A stretch of DNA of 63,951 nt from Bacteroidetes bacterium ADurb.Bin145 (GTDB lineage Bacteria; Bacteroidota; Bacteroidia; Bacteroidales; VadinHA17). The stretch lies in assembly GCA_002070505.1 (NCBI GenBank), contig MWDJ01000015.1, positions 1-63,951 on the forward strand. The letters are read 5' to 3'. The notes below the pieces were generated by a model. That model ran no database searches. It was not told where the DNA came from and worked only from the letters and a program-made list of their open reading frames with translations. This document shows, piece by piece, positions 18,085 to 27,269 of this stretch. The position numbers and the translations under genes are program-made. The first letter of the stretch is position 1. Every line of letters starts with the position of its first letter.

Positions 18085-19962
18085 ATGGACAGATATGCAA
18101 TGCTTCAATTCCTGAAAAGCATAGAGCTTTTCAGCGGCCTTAATAATAAGGAGTTACAGGAAGTATCAAAAAATTTAAAAGAGAAATTCTACAGCACTGG
18201 CAACATGCTGTTCCATGAAAATAGTCCCAGAAAAGCTATTTTTATTATTTATGAAGGGGACGTTGAACTTTATAAGTATAATTCATACGGAATAAAGGTC
18301 AGACTGGCTTTATTCAGCAAGGGAGATTTTCTTGGTGAAGGGATCTGGGACAGGCATTCACCTCATTCGACTTCTGCAGTAGTACTGGGTAAAGCGATTC
18401 TGTTTGTTGTCGACAGAGAAATGTTCAGTTACAGCTCCGGAACTTCCCTTAAAATCCTGTCAAATATAACCCGGATCATTTCGAGAAGGATGCGCAATGC
18501 AAATAACAGGATGCTGAATCTATCCACCCAGTATGAATCCGGGAGGACAAGAACCGAACATGATCTGCTTGGTAAACGTGATGTACCTTATGAATCTTAC
18601 TATGGTATTCAAACACTCAGGGCTGTTGAGAATTTCAATATCTCAGGGATAATCCTGAACTTTTTTCCTTCATTTATAGAAGCATTGTCGATGGTAAAAG
18701 AAGCAGCTGCCGAAGCTAATTTTGAGCTTGAATTGCTCGAAAAAGATATAAGGGATGCAATAGTTCTTGCCTGCCATAAATTACAAAACCGTAAATTTCA
18801 TAATCAATTCGTTGTTGATATGATCCAGGGCGGAGCAGGAACATCAACTAATATGAATGCCAACGAAGTTATAGCAAATATAGCTTTGGAAATACTCGGC
18901 CATAAAAAAGGAGAGTATATTTATTGCCACCCGAATAATCATGTAAATAAGTCCCAATCAACAAATGATGCTTATCCCACTGCAATAAAAATAGCTCTGT
19001 ATAATTCCAATAAAGAAATTGTAACAGTCCTTAAAGCCTTAGCTGATTCCTTCAGTAAAAAGGGAGAAGAATTTGCCCACATAATTAAGATGGGAAGGAC
19101 CCAGCTGCAGGATGCCGTACCAATGACCCTCGGCCAGGAATTTGAAGCTTATGCAATCACTCTTGAGGAAGAGATTGAAAGACTGAACCAGAATGCGGGG
19201 TTATTCCTGGAGGTCAATATGGGGGCAACTGCAATCGGCACCGGCATTAATTCTGAACCGGGGTATGCAGAAAAAGTCATTAAACATTTAAAAAGAATTA
19301 CCGGTCTAGATCTGATTCTGGCCTCAAACCTTGTTGAAGCTACACAGGATACCGGAGCATTTGTTATGTATTCATCTGCAGTAAAACGACTGGCAGTAAA
19401 ACTATCAAAGATATGCAATGACCTTCGCCTTCTTTCTTCCGGCCCCAGGACAGGCATTAATGAAATAAACCTGCCGCCTGTGCAACCCGGATCCTCAATT
19501 ATGCCCGGGAAGGTCAATCCGGTAATACCTGAAGTGGTAAACCAGATAGCTTTTAAGGTTATCGGAAACGATTTAACCGTAACAATGGCTTCGGAAGGAG
19601 GACAACTTGAACTTAATGTTTTTGAGCCTGTTATAGTCCAGAGTATCTTTGAATCAGTCGAGATGCTTATAAATGGAATGAATACACTTAAATACCGCTG
19701 CATTGACGGAATAACTGCCAATGAAGATCGTTGCAGGAATCTGGTCAAAAACAGTATAGGTCTGATAACCGCACTCCTTCCCTGGATCGGTTATGACGAC
19801 CTGAATGAACTGGCTAGAGAAGCCCTTGACAGTAATGATAGTGTTTATTCACTGGTGCTCAGGAAAGGTCTTTTATCAAGAGAAAAGCTTGACATGATAT
19901 TATTGCCTGAGAATATGATCAGGCCCGTTAAAACCAAAACAAATAAAGGCAATGATAACTGA
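18085..19962 (+). CDS. Cyclic-nucleotide-binding domain fused to aspartate ammonia-lyase
   Basis: A 625-residue fusion. Residues about 8-125 form a cNMP-binding (CRP-type) domain, beginning LKSIELFSGLNNKELQEVS and containing the DFLGEG turn near 81-86. Residues about 155-615 are aspartate ammonia-lyase, which splits aspartate to fumarate and ammonia: EHDLLGKRDVP at 158-168, TSTNMNANEVIAN at 253-265, KSQSTND at 289-295 and the lyase signature GSSIMPGKVNP at 469-479 with the mobile Ser loop. The lyase half is complete and looks active. The RNA/DNA-binding HTH of CRP is absent. The domain order suggests cNMP control of the lyase, which is an inference. The next gene starts 11 bases inside its 3' end. 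Confidence 0.92.
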   Translation: MDRYAMLQFLKSIELFSGLNNKELQEVSKNLKEKFYSTGNMLFHENSPRKAIFIIYEGDVELYKYNSYGIKVRLALFSKGDFLGEGIWDRHSPHSTSAVVLGKAILFVVDREMFSYSSGTSLKILSNITRIISRRMRNANNRMLNLSTQYESGRTRTEHDLLGKRDVPYESYYGIQTLRAVENFNISGIILNFFPSFIEALSMVKEAAAEANFELELLEKDIRDAIVLACHKLQNRKFHNQFVVDMIQGGAGTSTNMNANEVIANIALEILGHKKGEYIYCHPNNHVNKSQSTNDAYPTAIKIALYNSNKEIVTVLKALADSFSKKGEEFAHIIKMGRTQLQDAVPMTLGQEFEAYAITLEEEIERLNQNAGLFLEVNMGATAIGTGINSEPGYAEKVIKHLKRITGLDLILASNLVEATQDTGAFVMYSSAVKRLAVKLSKICNDLRLLSSGPRTGINEINLPPVQPGSSIMPGKVNPVIPEVVNQIAFKVIGNDLTVTMASEGGQLELNVFEPVIVQSIFESVEMLINGMNTLKYRCIDGITANEDRCRNLVKNSIGLITALLPWIGYDDLNELAREALDSNDSVYSLVLRKGLLSREKLDMILLPENMIRPVKTKTNKGNDN

Positions 19963-21076
19963 AATATTTGAAAAGAATATAGAGGATGTGTACAGGACAT
20001 CAATTGTACAGCAAACAGCCTTCTGGTCGGAAGTGAAAAGAAAACTCGGACTGGAAACAACAGCTATCGATTTCAAGGTAAAAATAGATGAAATAAGCAG
20101 GGTCTCTGAGGATAACTGTAGTGTGAACGGGGATGTACTTGTCATAATAAAAAAGATAGACAGAAATACCTCTGTTGCATATGTCCCTTATGGTCCCGAA
20201 ATCAAACCCGGAGAACAAAGCCAGAGCATATTCCTTGAAGAGCTTTCAGAAATTATGAGATCCTTCCTGCCTTCTGACTGTATAATGGTCCGGTTTGATC
20301 TGGCTTGGGAATCATACTGGGCAAAGGAACCCGATTTTTTCTGTCCTGACGGTAAATGGCTGGGGCCTCCGGCTAGTTCATTTCAGGAGATAAGATTTAA
20401 TTATAATACCGTTAAGTGGAACTTTAAGAAGGCTCTTTCAAACAATCTGCCGTCAAATACCATATTTATTGATCTGACAAAAAGTAAAGACGACCTTCTT
20501 AAATCAATGAAACAGAAAACCCGGTACAATATAAGCCTTTCAAAAAGGAAAAAAGTCACTGTGCGGATCGCCGGGATCAGGGAATTGGAAACATGGTATA
20601 GATTATACCGTGATACATCTGCCAGGAATCATATCTATCTTCATGATATTAATTATTTCCGGACTATCCTGAGTGTCGACTCCTGTAAAACCCAGTCCCC
20701 TGCAAATGTGATACTCCTTATTGCTGAAACAGATCATAAACCGCTTGCATCAATGTTCCTTGTAATTTCTGGAAACCGTGCCACATATCTCTATGGAGCA
20801 TCTTCATCGGAGAACAGAAATATGATGGCAAGTTATGCTCTCCAGTGGGAAGCCATGAATATTGCCAAAGAGATGGGTTGTACCGAATATGATATGTTCG
20901 GAGTGGCCCCGGCATCCGATCCTGGCCATCCTTTGTACGGACTGTACCGGTTCAAATCAGGGTTCGGCGGTGAATTGTTTCATTCGCTCGGATGCTGGGA
21001 TTATCCTTTTGATCTGGAAAAATACAAAACATTCTGCTCAGTGGAATTGACTCAGAAAGGCTATCATGATAACTGA
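19952..21076 (+). CDS. FemX-like aminoacyltransferase
   Basis: A 374-residue member of the FemABX family (peptidoglycan interpeptide bridge or related aminoacyltransferases). Hallmarks are the N-terminal QQTAFWSEVKRKLG segment, the KQKTRYNISLSKRKKV stretch near 188-203 and the C-terminal MFGVAPASDPGHPLYGLYRFK, which continues into a Lys-Ser-Gly-Phe-Gly-Gly turn. Its start overlaps the CNBD-AspA coding region by 11 bases in another frame, so the two are coupled. In this family the donor is an aminoacyl-tRNA; the acceptor could be a cell-wall precursor or another substrate. Gram-negative FemX homologues are common but little studied. Confidence 0.85.
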   Translation: MITEIFEKNIEDVYRTSIVQQTAFWSEVKRKLGLETTAIDFKVKIDEISRVSEDNCSVNGDVLVIIKKIDRNTSVAYVPYGPEIKPGEQSQSIFLEELSEIMRSFLPSDCIMVRFDLAWESYWAKEPDFFCPDGKWLGPPASSFQEIRFNYNTVKWNFKKALSNNLPSNTIFIDLTKSKDDLLKSMKQKTRYNISLSKRKKVTVRIAGIRELETWYRLYRDTSARNHIYLHDINYFRTILSVDSCKTQSPANVILLIAETDHKPLASMFLVISGNRATYLYGASSSENRNMMASYALQWEAMNIAKEMGCTEYDMFGVAPASDPGHPLYGLYRFKSGFGGELFHSLGCWDYPFDLEKYKTFCSVELTQKGYHDN

Positions 21077-21168
21077 TGCGGAGGTAGCAACATTGTGTAG
21101 AAATTTGCTGTAAATTTCGGATGTTAAATTCATAGCTGTTATTTTTACTCATTGACCGGAATGAAAAA

Positions 21169-21942
21169 ATGAAAATCATATCCTGGAATGTTAACGGCAT
21201 TCGCGCCATTGCAAAAAAATCATTTTTTAATGATCTGGGACTTTTGGATCCTGATATTATTTGTCTTCAGGAAACTAAAGCCCAGGACAGTCAGGTTTCC
21301 GAAACACTTGCTCCACTGAATGGTAGCTATATCTTTTCAAATTCAGCAGTGAGACCCGGATACTCGGGGACGGCAGTTATTTCAAAGATCAGGCCTCTGA
21401 ATGTCACAAAGGACATAGGTATAAAAGAACATGACTCTGAAGGCCGGGTACTATCTCTGGAGCTTGAACAATTCTTCCTAGTAAATGTGTATGTCCCTAA
21501 TTCCGGGGCTGAACTTGGCAGGTTAGGTTACAGACAGGAATGGGACATAGCTTTTTTCAGTTACCTGAAGAGCCTTGAAAAGATAAAACCCGTTGTCGTC
21601 TGCGGAGATCTTAATGTCGCCCATAAGAACATTGACCTGGCACGCCCTAAGGAAAACTACAATAAGACGGCCGGATATATGCAGGAAGAGATAAACGGGA
21701 TGGACAGGCTCACTGAAGGTGGTTTTACTGATACTTTCCGCCATTTCTATCCTGATGCGACAGGAAGATACTCATGGTGGAGCTTCAGGGCCGGAGCAAG
21801 ACCAAAGAACATCGGATGGAGAATCGATTATTTTCTTGTAAGCACACCCTTCCTTCCAAAGGTAAAAGATGCATTTATCCGCGAAGAAATAAACGGATCT
21901 GATCATTGTCCCGTGGGTATTATACTGGATCTTCCTGACTGA
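21169..21942 (+). CDS. xth: Exodeoxyribonuclease III (AP endonuclease family)
   Basis: A 257-residue enzyme of the exonuclease III/APE1 type, which repairs abasic sites and has 3' exonuclease activity. Motifs in order: SWNVNGIRA at 5-13, LQETK at 34-38 (metal-binding Glu), NVYVPNSG near 107-114, GDLNVAH near 145-151, GWRIDYF near 225-231, and SDHCPV near 246-251 with the catalytic His. All catalytic residues are present and the length matches the family. Convergent with the acyl-CoA synthetase gene, 42 bases apart. Confidence 0.93.
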   Translation: MKIISWNVNGIRAIAKKSFFNDLGLLDPDIICLQETKAQDSQVSETLAPLNGSYIFSNSAVRPGYSGTAVISKIRPLNVTKDIGIKEHDSEGRVLSLELEQFFLVNVYVPNSGAELGRLGYRQEWDIAFFSYLKSLEKIKPVVVCGDLNVAHKNIDLARPKENYNKTAGYMQEEINGMDRLTEGGFTDTFRHFYPDATGRYSWWSFRAGARPKNIGWRIDYFLVSTPFLPKVKDAFIREEINGSDHCPVGIILDLPD

Positions 21943-21984
21943 TACTTTGCCCGTAGACTGACAGGTTATAGGAGTCTTATATCC

Positions 21985-23640
21985 TCAGTTATTTTCCTCT
22001 CGGATCTGAACTCTTCTTATTTTACCGCTTATTGTCTTTGGCAATTCAGTAACAAATTCAATTATCCTGGGATATTTATAGGGAGCTGTAACTTTTTTGA
22101 CATGCTCCTGCAACTCTTTTGCCAGCTCTTCACTGGGATTATAATTTTTAGACAAAACTACGGTTGCTTTCACTATCTGTCCCCTGTCAGGGTCGGGGAC
22201 TGCCGTTACGGCACATTCAAGCACAGCTGGATGCTCAATGAGAGCACTTTCGACTTCAAAGGGACCTATTCTGTAGCCCGAGCTCTTTATAATATCATCT
22301 GCTCTGCCGACAAACCAGAAATAACCGTCTTCGTCGTACCATGCCATATCACCTGTTCTATATACACCATCAGACCAGACATTTTTTGTCAGTTCATCAT
22401 CACGGTAATATCCTTTAAACATACCAACCGGCTTTCTCCGGTCTGTATATATAACAATCTCTCCTTCATTGCCGATTTCACAAGTGTTACCAGCTTCGTC
22501 GACAATATCAATATCATAACCAGGTGTTGGTTTGCCCATTGACCCGGGTTTTGGTTCCATCCAGGGATAAGTGGCTATTGCCACAGTACATTCAGTCTGA
22601 CCATATCCTTCCATAAGCCTGAGTCCCGTCTTCTCATAGAAGTACCTGAATACTTCAGGATTCAGAGGTTCTCCGGCAACAACACAGTTCTTAAGAGCGC
22701 TCAGATCGTAGTTTGTAAGGTCTTCCTTAATAAGAAACCTGTAAATTGTTGGCGGTGCACAGAAAGTGGTGACTCTGTATTTTTCAATAATACCAAGAAT
22801 ATCTTTAGGGATAAACCTGTCGTAATCATATGTCATTACCGCACTGCCCGATATCCATTGACCGTAGATCTTTCCCCAGGCTGATTTAGCCCAGCCTGTA
22901 TCCGCAATAGTGAAATGAAGTCCGTTATCCTGAACATTCTGCCAGTATTTTGCAGTTACAATATGTCCCAGGGGATATGTAAAATCATGAGTTACCATCT
23001 TCGGCATCCCTGTGGTCCCCGATGTAAAATACAATAGCATTATATCATTATTGGCAGTTGCTTCATCCCCAATGGGTTCGTTAAATACGTCCGGACTCTC
23101 TTCCATGCCTTTTGTAAGATTCATCCAGCCTTCTTTGTCAGCATCAATCAGAACTTTGTATTTCAGAGAGGGTGATTTACTTTCCGATTCCTCAATATGC
23201 TGCATTACAAGATGATCAGTTACACAGACTATCATTTTTATCCCTGCGGCATTATTCCTGTATATTATATCTTTTGCCGAAAGAAGATGAGTTGCCGGAA
23301 TTGTAACTGCACCAATTTTGTTCAGGGCTAGACTACAGAACCAGAATGTATAGTGCCTCTTCAGGATCAACATTACTGGGTCTCCTTTACGTATGCCAGC
23401 CGATCTGAAGAAATTGGCAACCTTGTCGCTGTAATATTTCATCTGGCTGAAGGTAAAAACCTCCTGATTACCCTTATCATCACACCATACCATTGCTGTT
23501 TTTCCTGGTGTCCGGGCTGCTGTTTCATCAACAATATCCCTGGCAAAATTGAAATTCTCAGGAACCCTAATCTCAAATTCAGACCTGAACTCCTCATAGG
23601 ATTGGAATTCAGTCTTCTTAAGGTATTTTTCAAGAACCAT
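21985..23640 (-). CDS. Acyl-CoA synthetase (AMP-binding, medium-chain type)
   Basis: A 551-residue ANL-superfamily adenylating enzyme that forms acyl-CoA from a carboxylic acid, ATP and CoA. It has the P-loop [16 protein letters not shown] near 205-220, YGQTEC near 350-355 (motif A5 region), [20 protein letters not shown] with [11 protein letters not shown] in the hinge, and [10 protein letters not shown] near 535-543 with catalytic Lys540. By eye it is closest to the medium-chain (ACSM-like) branch. It lies 20 bases downstream of an XRE-cupin regulator gene in the same direction, so probably one operon. Fatty or aromatic acid preference is unknown. Confidence 0.9.
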   Translation of the reverse strand: MVLEKYLKKTEFQSYEEFRSEFEIRVPENFNFARDIVDETAARTPGKTAMVWCDDKGNQEVFTFSQMKYYSDKVANFFRSAGIRKGDPVMLILKRHYTFWFCSLALNKIGAVTIPATHLLSAKDIIYRNNAAGIKMIVCVTDHLVMQHIEESESKSPSLKYKVLIDADKEGWMNLTKGMEESPDVFNEPIGDEATANNDIMLLYFTSGTTGMPKMVTHDFTYPLGHIVTAKYWQNVQDNGLHFTIADTGWAKSAWGKIYGQWISGSAVMTYDYDRFIPKDILGIIEKYRVTTFCAPPTIYRFLIKEDLTNYDLSALKNCVVAGEPLNPEVFRYFYEKTGLRLMEGYGQTECTVAIATYPWMEPKPGSMGKPTPGYDIDIVDEAGNTCEIGNEGEIVIYTDRRKPVGMFKGYYRDDELTKNVWSDGVYRTGDMAWYDEDGYFWFVGRADDIIKSSGYRIGPFEVESALIEHPAVLECAVTAVPDPDRGQIVKATVVLSKNYNPSEELAKELQEHVKKVTAPYKYPRIIEFVTELPKTISGKIRRVQIREENN

Positions 23641-23660
23641 AATAATACTACACTTATATT

Positions 23661-24215
23661 CTATAAAATAATTGCCAGAAATTTTACCTGCTCGTTGTTC
23701 AGAGCCTTCATTGCATGATTATAACCTGAATCATAATAAATCGAATCACCTTCATTCATAATTATTTCATGTCCGTCGATTATCGTCATCATTGCTCCTT
23801 TTATAACGTAATTAAATTCCTGCCCCGGATGAGAATTGAACTCTAACATAGTATCTTCTGGTTTAGGATCAATAGTCACCATAAATATTTCAGCTTTTTT
23901 ATGAATGAAATTGAACGCAAGGCTTTCATACCTGTATTGCTGCCTCCTTTCAAGTTTTAATCCTTTCCCGTTTCTCACTACACTGTAAATGTGAAGCTTT
24001 GGATTATCACCTCCCAGTAATACTGACAGCTCTACATTGAATAATTCAGATATCTCGAAAACTATCCCCACGGGGATATCAGCCTCTCCACTTTCATACT
24101 TATTATAAAGATCTGTATCAAGTCCAAGCTTCTGAGCCAGTGTTTCTACTGAAATACCCGATATTTCACGGATCTCTTTTATTCTGGCGGCAATCTGTCT
24201 TATCTGTTCCGTCAT
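23661..24215 (-). CDS. XRE-family regulator with C-terminal cupin domain
   Basis: A 184-residue transcription regulator. Residues about 8-62 are a lambda-repressor-type HTH ([20 protein letters not shown] and [11 protein letters not shown]). Residues about 105-180 form a small cupin, visible in [20 protein letters not shown] and the [13 protein letters not shown] turn, which probably senses a small ligand. It lies immediately upstream of the acyl-CoA synthetase gene on the same strand. It therefore probably controls that gene, and may bind an acyl-CoA or organic acid; this is inference. Confidence 0.88.
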   Translation of the reverse strand: MTEQIRQIAARIKEIREISGISVETLAQKLGLDTDLYNKYESGEADIPVGIVFEISELFNVELSVLLGGDNPKLHIYSVVRNGKGLKLERRQQYRYESLAFNFIHKKAEIFMVTIDPKPEDTMLEFNSHPGQEFNYVIKGAMMTIIDGHEIIMNEGDSIYYDSGYNHAMKALNNEQVKFLAIIL

Positions 24216-24457
24216 AACTTCCCGTTTTAAAATCCCAATATTATATAAATTATTTAAATGTGACTATTGGATTTATGACTGAATAAATAATTCATTGCAC
24301 CGGTATTTAAGTTTATCAGGTCTTTAATTGTAAAAAACAGCCATTCGATGAATTTATATTTTGTGAATTATCTGTTAATAGTTTAGCATAAAAAGTTACC
24401 CTGAATAAGATAGTTTTTCTATATTTTTCACTTCACCTTCCGCATGTAACTTTTTTT

Positions 24458-25486
24458 ATGAAAGTTCTTGTAATTTATGACCTCGATCCCGCCTGGGAAC
24501 AGCATGAAATCCGGGAGGCCCGGAATTCAGGCAGAGTGCTTTTTCAGTCTTTGAAAAAAGAAGGTATCGAAACTTATCTTGAAGAACTGCAGGATCAATT
24601 TCTTGAAAGAAGACTGGAAAGATATAATCCGGCAGATACCATAGTTTTCAATCTTTGTGAAACAATGCCAGGAATACCTTGCGGTGAAAGAAAAATTGTT
24701 GAGATCATTGAAAACCGGGGATTCACTTATACTGGAAATGTACCGGAAGTGATAGAAACCAGTTATGATAAAATGAAAGTAAAGGAAATCCTGATCTCTC
24801 TTGGGATCAGAGTTCCTTACGGTGAAGTGCTTAGTGCGGAAGAGGCTGAGAACTGGACTTTATTTCCTGCAATAGTTAAACCCTCACATGAGCACTGCAG
24901 CCTTACAATCAGTGAAAAATCTGTGGTTTATAATACATCGGAACTACGGGAACGGATCCTTTTTGTAAATAACGAACTGAAACAATCTGCAATTGTTGAA
25001 GATTTTATTGATGGCCGTGAATTTCATGTTTCAGTATGGAACAATGATGAACCCGAAGTTCTGCCACCAGCTGAAATGGATTTTTCTGCTTTCCATGAAG
25101 CACGTGAAAAACTCTGTACTTTTGATTCAAAGAGCATACCTGGTTCGGACCATTACGAAAAGATCCAGATCCGGATTCCTGCTCCTCTTGATGAACGACA
25201 TCTAAGAAAACTCGAAAAGATAGCCCTGACTACATGGAGAGGATTCGGGTGTCTCGATTATGCCCGGTTCGATTTCAGGTTGCGTGATAATAAATTCTAT
25301 CTGCTCGATATTAATCCGAATAACGATATAAGTGTTGACACCAGCTTCGCCATGGCAGCAGAATTTAAGAATTATTCATACAGCAAGATGGTACGACGGA
25401 TAATAATGATGGCAGCCCAGAGACATCCTGAAATTGGAGAGGAAGTAATGGTACAAAGTACAATCAATAATTCATTTTACCTGTAA
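24458..25486 (+). CDS. ATP-grasp ligase, D-alanine-D-alanine ligase-like
   Basis: A 342-residue ATP-grasp enzyme resembling D-Ala-D-Ala ligase. The N-terminal domain (LVIYDLDPAWEQHEIREA) is followed by the FNLCE turn near 67-71, the YTGN segment (residues 91-94), the central ATP-binding region with FPAIVKPS near 142-149, and the C-terminal metal-binding LLDINPNNDIS near 285-295 (normally NxN). The usual GNPELPSG-type motif is not clear. It could be a true peptidoglycan ligase or an amino-acid ligase with a different substrate. It is divergent from the XRE-cupin gene and convergent with the 5'-nucleotidase gene. Confidence 0.8.
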   Translation: MKVLVIYDLDPAWEQHEIREARNSGRVLFQSLKKEGIETYLEELQDQFLERRLERYNPADTIVFNLCETMPGIPCGERKIVEIIENRGFTYTGNVPEVIETSYDKMKVKEILISLGIRVPYGEVLSAEEAENWTLFPAIVKPSHEHCSLTISEKSVVYNTSELRERILFVNNELKQSAIVEDFIDGREFHVSVWNNDEPEVLPPAEMDFSAFHEAREKLCTFDSKSIPGSDHYEKIQIRIPAPLDERHLRKLEKIALTTWRGFGCLDYARFDFRLRDNKFYLLDINPNNDISVDTSFAMAAEFKNYSYSKMVRRIIMMAAQRHPEIGEEVMVQSTINNSFYL

Positions 25487-25501
25487 GAATATCCCTCTGG
25501 T

Positions 25502-27172
25502 TTACTGCCTGTCTATCTGTATTCTTTTTTCACCTTTATAACTTCTTACATTCTTAATATCTCTCAGGTACGCAATCAACGCATCAGCTGAAGTAATAAA
25601 AAGCGACTGCCCCGGATCATTATGCTGATATTTGTAAACCTGTGTCATATAACTGTTCATCGCTACAGAGTAAGTCTGGTCCATTGGTAGTGGAATACCG
25701 TCTACAGTCAGGAGATCTACTTCTGCAAGATTACCGTTGGGATCCGTTCTGAGTTTTGTTCTTATGCCTGAAGGATAAAGGGGCGTTTTGTCATCTATGG
25801 AATATGCCGCAAGCATAAGAGAATTGATTTCGTTCCCGGTAAGTTTTGTTACAACAAGTTCATTCCCGAATGGATCAAGCTGATAAATATCCATTATTCT
25901 TATCGGGCCCTGGGGCAGGCGATCGATCCTGACCCCTCCCGGATTTACCAGGGCAATGTCAGCCCTTGCGGCATTACGTTGTCCGTCGGCCATCAGATAA
26001 CCCAGCTCCTCATGTGATGAAAAACCAGCGGTCGCTGTTGCAATCACTTCTTTTAGAACAGGATTATCGTTTAATTTATCAACCATGGCCCGGATGGAAG
26101 CTTTCTCATTCTTTGAGCTCCTTATGTCAATAAGCTCCATGCTTCTTTGCAAGGTCCCATCGATCTTTTTAGTCATTTTTATCAGAGTGCCGTATTTCAG
26201 TTTATTCTCAGCCTGTGTGATCATGATGCCATTATGGATCTGTTCCTTTTCAACTTTTGTATGGGAATGACCTCCGATTATCAGATCAATACCCGGAGGC
26301 ATTGCCTCAGCCAGTTGTACGTCGTTCTCAAAGCCAATATGGGTCAATGCAATAAAAATATCACATTGATCTTTCAGCCATATATACTCACGTGCAGTTT
26401 CAAAAGGAGAGCGGAAAGAAAATTCTTTTACATTATCAGGATGCGAATCGGGAATCCCGTTCTGGTTTATATGTAAGAGACCCAGAAATGTCAGCTTTAA
26501 TCCATTGGGTAAAGTAATGATCTCATACGGATTCACCTTCAGGTTATCAGTTCCGCTTTTTGTCATATTTGCACAGATAAATCCAAAGTTTGCCTTATAG
26601 CTCAGTTTTCTGAATCCTTCAGGGCTTGAATCGAATTCGTGGTTTCCCACAGCACTCAGATCAAAGCCTGTTGCATTCATTAATTCAACAACCGGTAAGC
26701 CCTTCTCCGGATACTGATCATTCACCGGATTTCCTGTCTGGTTATCCCCGGCGGCAACTAAAAGCATATCCGGATAAATGGCTTCAAGGCTATCAACTAT
26801 ATAAGCCAGCTTTGGGAAATTGTCAATTGTTGCATGTATATCGTTTACAGCGAAAATAACAGCCTGCTTGTTATTCTGACCGCCGCTTATTACTTTCTTC
26901 CCCGTGCCGCAGGCGAAAAGAAGTCCTATTGCAAGTATGACTGAGCCAAGCTTCAGAATCGATTTTCTCTTCCCCCGTTTTTCACGGATGAAAAGCGAAT
27001 TACCATCTGAGAGTTCTCCGTCTTCTGCTACTTTGTTCCCATAGCGATCTTCAACAGGCGGGATCTTTTCCGGTATCTTTTTACCCAGCTGAGAATAATA
27101 TTTAAGGATAGCATCCTTTACTTTAGCCCCGCTGTAAAGTTCAAGTATAGTGTTGTTTACTTCGATTTTCAT
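25502..27172 (-). CDS. Metallophosphatase/5'-nucleotidase with N-terminal ubiquitin-like domain and membrane anchor
   Basis: A 556-residue protein with two parts. The C-terminal 450 residues are a bifunctional 5'-nucleotidase/UDP-sugar-hydrolase type metallophosphoesterase: AVNDIHA at 108-114 (metal Asp111 and His113), AGDNQTGNP at 141-149, GNHEFD, GGHSHTKVE and a 5_nucleotid_C domain at about 390-530. Residues 1-65 form a compact beta-grasp-like domain (IEVNNTILELYSGAKVKDAI, then EDRYGNKVAEDGELSDGNSL), reminiscent of ThiS/MoaD/ubiquitin folds. A positively charged stretch and a hydrophobic segment (about 73-88, ending LLFAC) follow. This implies a cytosolic beta-grasp domain, one membrane anchor and a periplasmic catalytic domain. 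Confidence 0.85.
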   Translation of the reverse strand: MKIEVNNTILELYSGAKVKDAILKYYSQLGKKIPEKIPPVEDRYGNKVAEDGELSDGNSLFIREKRGKRKSILKLGSVILAIGLLFACGTGKKVISGGQNNKQAVIFAVNDIHATIDNFPKLAYIVDSLEAIYPDMLLVAAGDNQTGNPVNDQYPEKGLPVVELMNATGFDLSAVGNHEFDSSPEGFRKLSYKANFGFICANMTKSGTDNLKVNPYEIITLPNGLKLTFLGLLHINQNGIPDSHPDNVKEFSFRSPFETAREYIWLKDQCDIFIALTHIGFENDVQLAEAMPPGIDLIIGGHSHTKVEKEQIHNGIMITQAENKLKYGTLIKMTKKIDGTLQRSMELIDIRSSKNEKASIRAMVDKLNDNPVLKEVIATATAGFSSHEELGYLMADGQRNAARADIALVNPGGVRIDRLPQGPIRIMDIYQLDPFGNELVVTKLTGNEINSLMLAAYSIDDKTPLYPSGIRTKLRTDPNGNLAEVDLLTVDGIPLPMDQTYSVAMNSYMTQVYKYQHNDPGQSLFITSADALIAYLRDIKNVRSYKGEKRIQIDRQ

Positions 27173-27269
27173 TAATTACATTTTTGCTATTGACATACAG
27201 ACTTGAACTACATCATTTTCAACAGACATAGTTGCGATCCGGGCCAGAGCCTTCATATTTTTATAAAGA

